A stretch of 64,000 nucleotides of DNA from an uncultured Saprospiraceae bacterium (GTDB lineage: Bacteria > Bacteroidota > Bacteroidia > Chitinophagales > Saprospiraceae), in assembly GCA_938016265.1 (NCBI GenBank), contig CALLWB010000076.1:78358-142357 (forward strand), in the 5' to 3' direction. The notes beneath the pieces were generated by a model, which worked only from the letters and a program-made list of their open reading frames with translations, ran no database searches and was not told where the DNA came from. Position numbers and translations under genes: made by a program. How positions within the stretch are numbered: the first letter of the stretch is position 1; each line of letters opens with the position of its first letter. This document shows, piece by piece, positions 9,359 to 17,890 of this stretch.

Positions 9359-10474
9359 TTAGTTACTTAGCATCACTGGCATGATGAGCATAAGAATGTC
9401 TACTTCTTCGTTGTCATCTGCTGGTATTATAATTCCGGCTCGAGTAGGAGTTGACAATTCTAATTTTACTTCATCGGTATCCAAAACAGTTAGCATTTCT
9501 ACTAAAAATTTTGCGTTGAAGCCAATATTCAAAGAATCTCCATCATAAGCACAGGTCAATTGCTCTGTTGCTTCATTGGAGAAATCTAAATCTTGTGCAG
9601 AAACGGTTAGGCTTCCTGGGTTTATATTTAAGATGACTTGATTGGTCGTCTTATTGGCATAAATGGCAATCCGTTTTAAAGAGCTCTGAAAGTCAGACCG
9701 TGTAACAGAAACCACATTGGGATTGTCTGTTGGGATTACTGCATTGTAGTCCGGGTATCTGGCGTCAATCAATCGACAAACCAAATTGACTCCTCCAAAG
9801 TTGAAAAAGGCATTTGCTTTGTTGAACGACAATTTTATATCATCTCCTGAAGGCAAAACACCTTTCAATAATTGAAGTGCTTTTTTAGGAACGATAAATT
9901 GCGTGGAGACTTCGCTATTTGCTTTTTTGTAGACATATTTCACCAATTTATGCGCGTCAGTTGCAACAAACGTCAATTTGTTGAAATCTACCTGGAAAAA
10001 CACTCCTGTCATAGCAGGGCGCAATTCATCACTACTAGTAGCAAACAAGGTATTAACAATTGCATTTGATAAAACAGAAGTCGGAATATTCACAAAATCC
10101 ACCGAATCCGGCTGAGGAATCTTTGGAAAATCAGCACCGTTCTCTCCCGCAAGCTTATACTTACCGTAAGCAGATGTAATTTCGATGGCAAATGTTTCGT
10201 CGTCTACAGTAATAGTAATTGGTTGGTCAGGAAGCGCTTTTAATGTTTCCAACAGAATTTTACCAGGGATGGCTACTGTGCCATTGCTGTCTGCCTGGAT
10301 TTCCAAGCCTGTAGTAATCGATGTCTCTAAATCAGTTGCAGCAATGGTTAAATTATTCCCATCTATGGTAAATAAAAAATCCTCCAAAATTGGTAAAACG
10401 GGATTCGAACCGATGGCGCCTGCCACTACCTGTAACTGTTTCAATAAATCGGATGAGGATGTACTGAATTTCAT
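9359..10474 (-). CDS. dnaN: DNA polymerase III beta subunit (sliding clamp)
   Basis: A 371-residue clamp that forms a ring around DNA and tethers the replicative polymerase and other clamp-binding proteins. The protein begins MKFSTSSSDLLKQLQVVAGAIGSNPVLPIL, as expected for DnaN domain 1. It carries LRPAMTGVFF at the second domain (near 151-160) and RLIDARYPDYNAVIP near 232-246, and ends DILMLIMPVML, equivalent to the canonical MPMRL C-terminus that lines the client-binding cleft. Length is normal. It is not adjacent to dnaA or recF here, as is common in Bacteroidota. A candidate -7 element lies about 115 bp upstream. Confidence 0.97.
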   Translation of the reverse strand: MKFSTSSSDLLKQLQVVAGAIGSNPVLPILEDFLFTIDGNNLTIAATDLETSITTGLEIQADSNGTVAIPGKILLETLKALPDQPITITVDDETFAIEITSAYGKYKLAGENGADFPKIPQPDSVDFVNIPTSVLSNAIVNTLFATSSDELRPAMTGVFFQVDFNKLTFVATDAHKLVKYVYKKANSEVSTQFIVPKKALQLLKGVLPSGDDIKLSFNKANAFFNFGGVNLVCRLIDARYPDYNAVIPTDNPNVVSVTRSDFQSSLKRIAIYANKTTNQVILNINPGSLTVSAQDLDFSNEATEQLTCAYDGDSLNIGFNAKFLVEMLTVLDTDEVKLELSTPTRAGIIIPADDNEEVDILMLIMPVMLSN

Positions 10475-10589
10475 ATAAAACTATATTTAACTATGTTTTC
10501 TTTTGGAAATGAACAAGCAAAACAAAAAAATAAGGAGTTGGACATTCTGCTAAATACTGGCTATTTCATTCTCCATTTCGATAAAGAGC

Positions 10590-10597
10590 CAAAAATA
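10590..10597 (-). promoter_or_regulatory. dnaN: Candidate dnaN -7 element
   Basis: On the minus strand this reads TATTTTTG, matching TAnnTTTG. No good TTTG is found at the expected -33 position (CAAT at 10620-10623 is 22 nt away). It implies a leader of about 110 nt. Confidence 0.35.
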
Positions 10598-10735
10598 CAA
10601 GTTCTTATCAACTTTTTTACAATAAAACATTAACAAAATCACGATAATAGATAAGAAGTCAGTTATAGAGACGTTTTAGCGAACCCAATAATGTATAAAT
10701 TAAGTCGAAATGTTGAATTATTCAATCAACACCAT

Positions 10736-11338
10736 CTACAAATCGATTTGTTTTAGGAATTTCTTCTCACTATTTATTACTTGAATGTAATATTTACCTT
10801 CCGGCAATTTTCTTAAATCCAACATATGTTCTGCATTCGCAGGAAGCGAAAGTCGGTATTTCTTTACTGGCTCACCTGTCTCATCAAGTACACTAAATTC
10901 GGATTCACCAGCAGAACGAATTTTGACTAATGCCTGTTTCAGTCCTGAATTAGCGTTGATCGTTACTTCTCTAACTTTAAAATTGAAGAAAACACTAGTA
11001 GATTCACTATAGATATCGGGAGCATTGTCTTGGGCATATTTCAGCCGGTAATAGCCAACTCCAGCAAGTGGGGACGCGTCGGCAGTCTGAAAAACACCCG
11101 CTTCTAGTTCTTTCTTTTGGGGATATATTACCTCGAGAAGATCAAAATGTTTATTATTTGAACTCCTTTCTAGTAGGAGCAAATCGTACTGTTGCTCCAT
11201 TTTCCATTTTATCAAAATTCTGTTTTCCTGACGTTCTGCGGTGATTTCTGCGGGGAGAAGGTCGGTTTTCTGTTTTTGCTGTGCATAGGAATGGACGCAA
11301 ATTAACATAAAAACAGCAAGTGTTAATCTTGTAATCAT
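10736..11338 (-). CDS. Small secreted protein with C-terminal T9SS-like tail
   Basis: About 200 residues. The start is set at ATG 11338 because it directly precedes a classic signal peptide (MITRLTLAVFMLICVHSYAQ); an in-frame ATG at 11362 would add eight residues in front of it. The mature part begins with a beta-rich region (AEITAERQENRILIKWKM...LLLERSSNNKHF), similar to the fibronectin-like segments found before T9SS tails in Bacteroidota. The last ~75 residues (ALVKIRSAGESEFSVLDETGEPVKKY...LPEGKYYIQVINSEKKFLKQIDL) follow the type A C-terminal sorting pattern: a turn, then LPxGxYxxxV and K at the end. No enzymatic motif. Probably exported through T9SS. Function unknown. Confidence 0.75.
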   Translation of the reverse strand: MITRLTLAVFMLICVHSYAQQKQKTDLLPAEITAERQENRILIKWKMEQQYDLLLLERSSNNKHFDLLEVIYPQKKELEAGVFQTADASPLAGVGYYRLKYAQDNAPDIYSESTSVFFNFKVREVTINANSGLKQALVKIRSAGESEFSVLDETGEPVKKYRLSLPANAEHMLDLRKLPEGKYYIQVINSEKKFLKQIDL

Positions 11339-11362
11339 CGTTTGGGATAGAATAATATTCAA

Positions 11363-11884
11363 AAATCGGGTTGATAAAATAAATATACAAAATAAAAAGG
11401 TAACCCGTTAAAAATGAACACTATAAATTCAACAATCCAGACAACCAATTTTGTTTAAAATTTGGAAATAAAATGTTTTTTGCAAAATTTTTATTAATTT
11501 TTTTCAACAAAAATGCAACAGAATTTCGCCAACTCTTGTGACGGGCAAACATCACCAATTTTTATTTTACAAATAAAACAATAGCTATTTTGTTTTTCAA
11601 AAAAGTCCCCTACCCTGTGAAATGGCACTAGTTTTGCATTAACAGTAATAATAATTTATTAATAAAATATTGCGTTAAAAAAATGAGGAGGTAACAGAAA
11701 GTACAGATTGATTGATATGACATTGTAAATATAAGAAAAACGCAATGCAACACCTTAATAAGTTAAGGCATCTATAGTACTAGGAGTTATTATTAATAAT
11801 TATTACCTTGTCACTATTAGGTGGCTTACGAAGAAAATGCCCGAAAACGATTTTCTAGTAGAAACGTTTAAAAATAGAAGAGCC
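11363..11884 (+). other. Long AT-rich gap upstream of CBS gene
   Basis: No gene seen. TAGTTTTG at 11629-11636 matches a -7 element, but no -33 TTTG lies at the right distance. If used, the leader would be about 240 nt. A palindromic TAATAATTATTA lies near 11790-11802. Confidence 0.4.
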
Positions 11885-12547
11885 ATGATAGCCAGAGAAT
11901 TGATATCAGAGACAGTACCTCCATTAAAAACTTCCGATACAGGAAGTAAAGCCTTGACTTGGATGAATGATTTTCATCTTCGGCATTTGCCAATTGTCAA
12001 TAACGAACAGTTTCTCGGACTTATTTCCGAGGAGGATGTACTTAATTTTAATGACCCGGAACAAACTCTGGGCAATCATCCATTGTCCTTGCGAAGACCA
12101 TTCGTCAATGAGTCGGAACACTTGTATGAGGTGATAAAGATGGCCGTAAGCCTGCAACTTACCCTTATCCCTGTGGTCGACCATGAAGAAAATTATCTAG
12201 GTGTAGTTACATTGGAGGGTCTTCTTCAGTACTTCGCCGAGTCAGGTAGCCTCGCAGAACCAGGGACTATCCTTGTGTTAGAAATGAATAAACGTGACTA
12301 CTCACTCGCAGAAATCGCAAGAATTGTGGAATCGGAAAACGCCGCAATCCTTAGTTCCTACATCAGCTCAAAGCCAGATTCTACAACAATGGAAGTAACG
12401 CTAAAATTAAACCGGCGTGAAATAAAACATGTCGTAGCTACTTTCGAGCGCTTTGAATACACCGTTAGAGCATCTTTCCAGGAATCAGATTATATGGATT
12501 CTTTGAAGGAAAGATACGATGCCTTAATGAGTTACCTAAACGTATAA
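11885..12547 (+). CDS. CBS-pair protein with C-terminal ACT-like domain (AcuB-like)
   Basis: A 220-residue cytoplasmic regulator-type protein. Two CBS motifs are visible (MIARELISETVPPLKTSDTGSKAL...FLGLISEEDVLNF, then LYEVIKMAVSLQLTLIPVVDHEENYLGVVTLEGLLQY). A C-terminal ~75-residue segment (DYSLAEIARIVESENAAILSSYIS...EVTLKLNRREIKHVVATFERF) has ACT-like alternation. CBS pairs usually sense adenine nucleotides, and AcuB-like members are poorly characterised. ATG at 11885 is chosen because family members start MIAxxLISExxPPL; an in-frame ATG at 11837 would add 16 residues with no family match. It has no operon partner; the next gene is convergent. Confidence 0.82.
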   Translation: MIARELISETVPPLKTSDTGSKALTWMNDFHLRHLPIVNNEQFLGLISEEDVLNFNDPEQTLGNHPLSLRRPFVNESEHLYEVIKMAVSLQLTLIPVVDHEENYLGVVTLEGLLQYFAESGSLAEPGTILVLEMNKRDYSLAEIARIVESENAAILSSYISSKPDSTTMEVTLKLNRREIKHVVATFERFEYTVRASFQESDYMDSLKERYDALMSYLNV

Positions 12548-12584
12548 ATCAAAACATCCCACCAAATTCAATTCGGAAGGATGT

Positions 12585-12610
12585 AAGCGTTTTCGCTTCA
12601 TTTTGAAGCG
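12585..12610. terminator. Convergent terminator with two alternative hairpins
   Basis: CGCTTCA (12594-12600)/TGAAGCG (12604-12610) forms a 7-bp stem with a TTT loop followed by TTAGTTTT. An alternative stem AAGCG (12585-12589)/CGCTT (12594-12598) shares the same middle arm, so only one can form at a time. It sits between the convergent CBS and response-regulator genes. Confidence 0.6.
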
Positions 12611-12633
12611 TTAGTTTTATAGTAACTGTTTTA

Positions 12634-13071
12634 TCAGTTAGGTAACAGGACAACATTAAACCAATAGTTTAACATATTCTTTATAGCATCTCCAAATCGG
12701 AAAAAATCTACCGGTTTTTTGATGTAGCTACTTGCATTTAAGTGATAAGACTCACTAATATCTTTATCTGAAATGGAAGTGGATAAGACCACAATTGGAA
12801 TCACTTTCAAATGGTCGATCTTTTTTACCGCCTTTAGCACTTCTTTTCCATTCATTTCTGGCATATTCAAATCAAGCAACACTAAGTCTGGAGTCGGGCT
12901 ACCGCTGTACAGACCTTTCTTTTCCAGGAAGTTCAACCCTTCGCGGCCATTTTTTGCAACATGAATCTGGGCCGAATGGTTACTCATACCAATCGCTTTT
13001 CTAGTTAGTAGAATGTCCCCTTCGTTGTCTTCAATCAATAGAATATTGAAAATCTCTTTTTCTTTTACCAT
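12634..13071 (-). CDS. Single-domain response regulator (Rcp1/CheY-like)
   Basis: A 145-residue receiver domain with no output domain. The acidic pocket is E14/D15 (LLIEDNEGDILL), the phospho-acceptor is D67 (DLVLLDLNMPEMNG, 62-75), the switch Thr/Ser is in VVLSTS (94-99) and the conserved lysine is K119 (YIKKP). The EDNEGD start and LDLNMPxMNGxEVL pattern is that of the Rcp1-type regulators that partner phytochrome-like or other hybrid histidine kinases in Bacteroidota and cyanobacteria. No kinase is adjacent, so the partner is elsewhere in the genome. Cytoplasmic. Confidence 0.92.
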   Translation of the reverse strand: MVKEKEIFNILLIEDNEGDILLTRKAIGMSNHSAQIHVAKNGREGLNFLEKKGLYSGSPTPDLVLLDLNMPEMNGKEVLKAVKKIDHLKVIPIVVLSTSISDKDISESYHLNASSYIKKPVDFFRFGDAIKNMLNYWFNVVLLPN

Positions 13072-13504
13072 TACACAAAGTTTATGTATTTGAAGGCATA
13101 ATTCCTCAATCTTGGATTATTCCAAATGTTGAACGAAGAGAGACATTTTCGACGCTCGAATTTTCTAAAAATTGGTTGACGTGGTTGGATTATAGATCTT
13201 AACTATCAAAAAAGACTTTGGTGTTAAGATTATGTTTTGTTGATTAGTTTGTTCTTGGTTTATAACGGTATACTTGTGCTGATGTTTCAGAATTTAACAA
13301 AGAAACAAACAAATAAATACTGGGTATATTTAAAAATGCCGGACGGTTGGAGTGGGTTGCTTTTTAAGATAAGAGAATCTTATGATGGTGTTAACTAAAT
13401 ATTAAGGGGAAAACTGCCGATTATGCGGCTTGATTCTTGTACTTTTGTCCTCGGTTTATTTATAGTTCTTATTCAAAGCTATAAATCATTACAAATTTGC
13501 AAGG
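13072..13504 (+). other. Intergenic region with repeated TTAAGAT inverted pairs
   Basis: No gene seen. It contains two inverted pairs of the same heptamer core: ATCTTAAC (13196-13203)/GTTAAGAT (13223-13230), and TAAGAT (13365-13370)/ATCTTA (13377-13382). A -7-like element lies at its right end (13440-13447). Confidence 0.45.
13440..13447 (+). promoter_or_regulatory. Candidate -7 element for the Ig-like lipoprotein gene
   Basis: TACTTTTG matches TAnnTTTG and would give a ~50-nt leader. No TTTG lies at the -33 distance, so this is a weak call. Confidence 0.35.
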
Positions 13505-15304
13505 ATGCACAGAAACAGTTTCGGTCTTATTGGAAATTCCGTCTTTTTGAAAGGTTTAGCCTTTTGGCTAATCTTAGTTTTGCTTGGTGCATGTGCCAAT
13601 CCTGTACCTCCAACAGGTGGCCAGAAAGACAAAACGCCTCCTGGCATAGTACCAGGTAGTTCAACACCAGACTTACAGACTAATTTTGAGGATGATGAAA
13701 TAAAACTAACGTTTGACGAATGGGTAAAACTCGATGACGCCTTCAATCAACTGGTCATCTCCCCCCCCTTAAACAATAAACCAGAAATCAAATTGAAAGG
13801 GAAAACAGTCACCCTCAAATTTAATGATACCCTTAGGGCGAATACCACCTATTCTGTTTATTTTGGGAATACGGTCAAAGACATCACAGAAAACAACGTT
13901 ACTAAGGATTTGCGACTCACCTTTTCTACCGGATCCTTCATCGACTCGCTAGACACCAAGGGGAATGTCAAAAATGCATATTCTGGTGATCCTGCAAAAG
14001 AAATACTGGTTATGCTCTATTCAAGTCAGGAGGATTCTATCGTATTCAAAGAAAAACCAAACTACGTTGCAAAAACCGATGTAAATGGCAAGTTTGAGAT
14101 TGCCCATATCCGTGCAGGGACGTACAAGGTATTTGCACTGGAAGACAAAAATGGCAATTATCTATATGACCTGAAAAATGAAAAGATTGCATTTATAAAT
14201 AAACCTTTAGTTATCTCCGATACTGCAAAAACAGAAATTAGTTTGCTAATTTCAGAAGAAAACAGAGACCTTTCTATAAAAAGAACAGACGATAAAACTT
14301 ATGGAAAGGTAAGATTTGCATTTAATAAGTCTCCTAAAGAGGCAACCATCCAACCAATCAGCCCTCCAGACGATTGGACGGACTATACCGAAATTGTCAA
14401 GGACTCCATTTTGTACTGGTATGATTCGCCATCCACGGATAGCATTGACCTTTTGATAAAAAATCAATCCGCAACAATTGACACGCTAATCCTCAACGTC
14501 CCTTCAAGAGCCAGCTTTTTAAAAAAGGAAATCTCCGTCAAACTGCTCGTAGAAAAAGAAAAAAGGCGAACTTCCAAAGGCTCGTCTAGTGGCAAAGGTC
14601 TAGGAAAAGTGGGTTCCTCGTCTCCAGCAGGAGGAGAGGTCGAGAAGTTTGAAAACGCTGTAGCTGTCGGAAAAGTGAGGAAATTGCACCCGAGCAAACC
14701 CTTGTTGCTCGATTTCAATTTTCCTGTTTTATCGTTTGACACGAAGAAATTTCAGCTATTTGAAGATAGTACGAAAATAGAGGTAGTCGGCCAATACAAC
14801 ATCGCTGAGGGCAAAAAGAGAACGCTGATTACCGATTACAATTGGAAAAAGAATACCCAATACCTCCTCGTTGTTTTGCCAGAAGCACTCAACTGTTTTT
14901 ATGGACTTACCAATGATTCGATTTTTGTAAATTTCATTGTTCAGTCTCCCGAAGACTTTGGGAAAATCAGTTTTAACCTTACCAACCTTATCCCCAAAAA
15001 CAACTATGTCCTGCAGTTGCTGGACGCTACCGGGGAAGTTGTAGAATCTGTCCAGACATCAGGAAACGACGAGTTTGAAACGATATTCGACAACCTGGCT
15101 CCCGGAAACTATAAAGTTCGAATCATTGAAGACAATAATAACAATGGTCAATGGGACAGTAGCTCTTACCTCAGCAAGCAACCCGCAGAAAGAGTGCTTC
15201 TTTACCCCCTGCAAACGGTAAAGCCAAGTTGGGAGGTAGAAGGCAAAGTACGATTTGGCGATCCCGCCGGTACTCCGAAACGAAAACCCGGCCTTGGAGG
15301 CTAG
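13505..15304 (+). CDS. Ig-like (SbsA-type) surface lipoprotein
   Basis: A 599-residue exported lipoprotein. The signal peptide ends in a lipobox, LVLLGAC, with the lipidated cysteine at residue 30. It is followed by NPVPPTGGQKDKTPP and then a Big_5/SbsA-like Ig domain (IKLTFDEWVKLDD...GKTVTLKFNDTLRANTTYSVYFGNTVKDITENN), the standard layout of a widespread Bacteroidota family. A middle segment resembles a carboxypeptidase-regulatory-like fold (ILVMLYSSQED...VNGKFEIAHIRAGTYKVFALEDKNGNYLYD), with a Ser/Gly-rich linker (KGSSSGKGLGKVGSSSPAGG) near 365-385 and a second such fold near the end (APGNYKVRIIEDNNNNGQWD). Structural or binding role inferred. A run of eight C at 13761-13768 lies inside the gene (see findings). 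Single gene. Confidence 0.85.
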   Translation: MHRNSFGLIGNSVFLKGLAFWLILVLLGACANPVPPTGGQKDKTPPGIVPGSSTPDLQTNFEDDEIKLTFDEWVKLDDAFNQLVISPPLNNKPEIKLKGKTVTLKFNDTLRANTTYSVYFGNTVKDITENNVTKDLRLTFSTGSFIDSLDTKGNVKNAYSGDPAKEILVMLYSSQEDSIVFKEKPNYVAKTDVNGKFEIAHIRAGTYKVFALEDKNGNYLYDLKNEKIAFINKPLVISDTAKTEISLLISEENRDLSIKRTDDKTYGKVRFAFNKSPKEATIQPISPPDDWTDYTEIVKDSILYWYDSPSTDSIDLLIKNQSATIDTLILNVPSRASFLKKEISVKLLVEKEKRRTSKGSSSGKGLGKVGSSSPAGGEVEKFENAVAVGKVRKLHPSKPLLLDFNFPVLSFDTKKFQLFEDSTKIEVVGQYNIAEGKKRTLITDYNWKKNTQYLLVVLPEALNCFYGLTNDSIFVNFIVQSPEDFGKISFNLTNLIPKNNYVLQLLDATGEVVESVQTSGNDEFETIFDNLAPGNYKVRIIEDNNNNGQWDSSSYLSKQPAERVLLYPLQTVKPSWEVEGKVRFGDPAGTPKRKPGLGG

Positions 15305-15587
15305 TTCCTTTATTGAATGCGTAAGAAATGACGGAATTGTCGTGTAGTATTTCTCTTAAGTTTTTTGGATAAACTATATTTGATCCTATCTTTAAGTGTG
15401 TAATAACTAAAGAAAAGATATTAATGTATTTTCAATCTTATTCGATTCGGAATACTTCAAAAATAAATGTTAGTCAGTAGTAGATTGGGGCGATACGAAA
15501 GTGTATTGCCCTTAATCTTTTTTAGACCTTACTTAATCTTTAGGATGGACTCACAAGGTGGCAGGAATGAAAGTCCTATGGAATGTC

Positions 15588-16145
15588 CTACTTACAAATA
15601 AAAACGAATGCTGGGGGCAGATTCCGAACCTCAAGTTTGATATCCACCTCGTCAAAAATCCGTTCATACCTTTTCTTGGGGATGGTAGAATAGTGAAACT
15701 GAATAAAACGCCCTTCTGGTTTCAAAATCCCCTTAGATAGTGCTAATATTTTGTCGCCTAGCTCTTCTGGCAACATTACGAACGGAATCCCAGAAACCAC
15801 ACAATCCACTTTTGATACACTAAATTTACTAAGATAATCCTCTATGTGTTCGGCAGAGTCATTAATGACGTGCAATCTAGGGTCTTGTATTTTTTCTTGA
15901 ATAACTCGACACAACGAACTATCAATTTCGAAGGAGAGTAACTTCGAATCAGGATGCATTTGATCAAGAATGTGCTCGGTGATACTTCCATCGCCAGCCC
16001 CCAGTTCAACGATGAAGTCAGCTTTGTCAAACTCAATGTTTTTCAACATTTTTTTGCTAGTATATTTGGAGGTTGGGGCTATGGTACCTCTGGTTTTCAT
16101 ATTCTTAACTCCTCCAATAAAATACTTCCATCTATTCATTTGCAC
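15588..16145 (-). CDS. SAM-dependent methyltransferase, PmtA / rRNA dimethylase-like
   Basis: A 185-residue class I methyltransferase. The SAM-binding loop is FIVELGAGDGSIT at 44-56, the ribose-binding acidic residue is in LLSFEIDSSL, and the motif IV region is VDCVVSGIPFVMLP. The RGTIAPTSKYTSKKML segment just before the SAM loop and the GIPF/FHYSTIPKKRYERIF ending are typical of the phospholipid N-methyltransferase family (COG3963), distantly related to KsgA. By family knowledge it may methylate phosphatidylethanolamine. Which lipid, and whether the organism makes phosphatidylcholine, cannot be told. It is divergent from the flippase gene. Confidence 0.78.
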   Translation of the reverse strand: MQMNRWKYFIGGVKNMKTRGTIAPTSKYTSKKMLKNIEFDKADFIVELGAGDGSITEHILDQMHPDSKLLSFEIDSSLCRVIQEKIQDPRLHVINDSAEHIEDYLSKFSVSKVDCVVSGIPFVMLPEELGDKILALSKGILKPEGRFIQFHYSTIPKKRYERIFDEVDIKLEVRNLPPAFVFICK

Positions 16146-16263
16146 ATTTTGTTCAGTAATACACGTCTGCTACAAAATAGAGATATTAATCGTGTTCACC
16201 AATTACCTAACCTTTTTTTAACATTTATAACGATCTGTTAACAATACTTAATATTCTTGCAAC

Positions 16264-16293
16264 TTTAGTAATCAACAGTTTTGCTTACATTTG
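16264..16293 (+). promoter_or_regulatory. Candidate promoter for flippase-ycaQ pair
   Basis: TACATTTG at 16286-16293 is a full -7 match, and TTTA at 16264-16267 lies 18 nt upstream as a weak -33. The predicted leader (~90 nt) contains a small hairpin, CTCC-GTAA-GGAG, with a GNRA-type loop near 16313-16324. Confidence 0.5.
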
Positions 16294-16392
16294 AGCAATT
16301 GAAAAAAGAAAACTCCGTAAGGAGCACCCAAAAGCGTATTTTTTTAACTAATTAGAGATCAGGTAAGTCTTAGAAGAGATAGCTATAAAAAC

Positions 16393-17886
16393 ATGTCATT
16401 ACTTAAAAAGCTGGCAGGCGAAACAGCCATTTACGGAATAAGCAGTGTGTTAGGACGAGTGTTGAATTTCGTCATCATGACGCCCTACCTCACCAACGTG
16501 TTTATGAAGGGAGAGTATGGTGTCGTCTCCGAAATGTACGCCTATGCAGGTTTTCTAATGGTCATGTTTACCTACCGAATGGAAACCACCTTCTTCCGAT
16601 TTGGCAGCAAAGACCAAAGTATTGATGCCAGTTTTTCAACTGCCGCCCTATCCATATTCGGCACCACGGTGGTTTTTCTGGCGCTTTTAGTCGGTTTTGC
16701 AGCGCCAATTGCCCAATTGATCGACTACCCCGCTCACAAAGAATACATTGTCTTTTTTGCATTGATAATAGGGTTTGATGCACTTTCAGCAATCCCATTT
16801 GCCAGATTGCGACTAGAAAACAAGCCACTCCGTTTTGCCATTCTCAAACTGCTCAATGTAGCAATAAATGCTGTTGCCATCCTCTTTTTTCTGGAGGGCT
16901 GTCCTCGGTTGATCGATGCAGGCTGGGATTGGCCGAACCTAATCTATGATGCGGAAAACAGAATCAGCTACATCTTCATTGCCAACTTGATTGCAAGTCT
17001 GATTACTATATTACTGTTAAGCCCATCTTTTTTCAAAATAAAGCTTTCCTTTGACAAGGAACTATGGAAAAAAATGATGCGGTATTCCATGCCTTTGTTG
17101 GTAGTTGGTCTGGCAGGAATAACCAATGAAGTCATCGATCGCCCACTACTTCGCCGACTCTTGCCAGGAACTCTAGAAGAGAATACCGCTCAAATGGGAG
17201 TATACAGCGCCTGCTACAAGCTTGCGATCCTAATGGCACTATTCACTCAGGCATTTAATTATGCCGCAGAACCTTTTTTCTTTAGAAATGCTGGCCGTGC
17301 TGACGCAAAGTCGAAGTACGCTCAAGTTGCGCAAGGGTTTACTATTGTGGGATGTCTGGGTTTTTTGGCGATTCTCTTATATATTGATATCGTCCAGTAT
17401 TTGGTCGCGGAAGAATATCGGGAAGGTTTGAAAATTGTTCCTATTTTATTGCTTGCGAATTTATCGCTTGGCCTTTATTACAACTTTTCAATCTGGTACA
17501 AACTCACCGACAAAACAGTGATCGGCGCTTATATCTCTATACTAGGGGCGGTTGTCACACTTGCGCTAAACTTTATGCTTATCCCCAAAATTGGGTACAT
17601 CGGATCTGCTTGGGCGACATTGGCTTGCTATGGGACGATGACGATCATGAGTTATTTCCTTGGTCAAAAGCACTATCCAGTACCTTATCCCATATGGATG
17701 ATTCTGTTTTATATCGCACTGGCCTTGGTGGTTTACCAAATCAACCTCCTTGTAAGAACCTATGTTGGAAGTGGCACCATCAGCTTGTTCTTAATAAATA
17801 CAGGACTTATTCTTTTCTATATTGGAATAGTTTGGCTTTCGGTAAAGTGGAAAAAGAACAAACCACACCCCTCAATTCCAACCTAA
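16393..17886 (+). CDS. Polysaccharide/oligosaccharide flippase (Wzx-like, MOP superfamily)
   Basis: A 497-residue integral membrane protein. Roughly 12-14 hydrophobic helices are spread over the whole length, starting right after MSLLKKLAGETAIYGISSVLGRVLNFVIMTPYLTNVF, the usual N-terminus of this Bacteroidota flippase family. The conserved block MRYSMPLLVVGLAGITNEVIDRPLLRRLLPG (near 234-264) is characteristic. It would move lipid-linked saccharides across the inner membrane. No glycosyltransferases are adjacent, so the cargo is unknown. Its stop lies 4 bp before the next start, so it is co-transcribed with the DNA glycosylase gene, a pairing with no obvious functional link. Confidence 0.88.
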   Translation: MSLLKKLAGETAIYGISSVLGRVLNFVIMTPYLTNVFMKGEYGVVSEMYAYAGFLMVMFTYRMETTFFRFGSKDQSIDASFSTAALSIFGTTVVFLALLVGFAAPIAQLIDYPAHKEYIVFFALIIGFDALSAIPFARLRLENKPLRFAILKLLNVAINAVAILFFLEGCPRLIDAGWDWPNLIYDAENRISYIFIANLIASLITILLLSPSFFKIKLSFDKELWKKMMRYSMPLLVVGLAGITNEVIDRPLLRRLLPGTLEENTAQMGVYSACYKLAILMALFTQAFNYAAEPFFFRNAGRADAKSKYAQVAQGFTIVGCLGFLAILLYIDIVQYLVAEEYREGLKIVPILLLANLSLGLYYNFSIWYKLTDKTVIGAYISILGAVVTLALNFMLIPKIGYIGSAWATLACYGTMTIMSYFLGQKHYPVPYPIWMILFYIALALVVYQINLLVRTYVGSGTISLFLINTGLILFYIGIVWLSVKWKKNKPHPSIPT

Positions 17887-17890
17887 TACT

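Noticed and set aside
10400..10411. GGGATTCGAACC looks like the T-arm of a tRNA on the minus strand
   Set aside because: It lies inside dnaN in frame (GSNPVLP region), and no acceptor, D or anticodon arm is found at the right distances.
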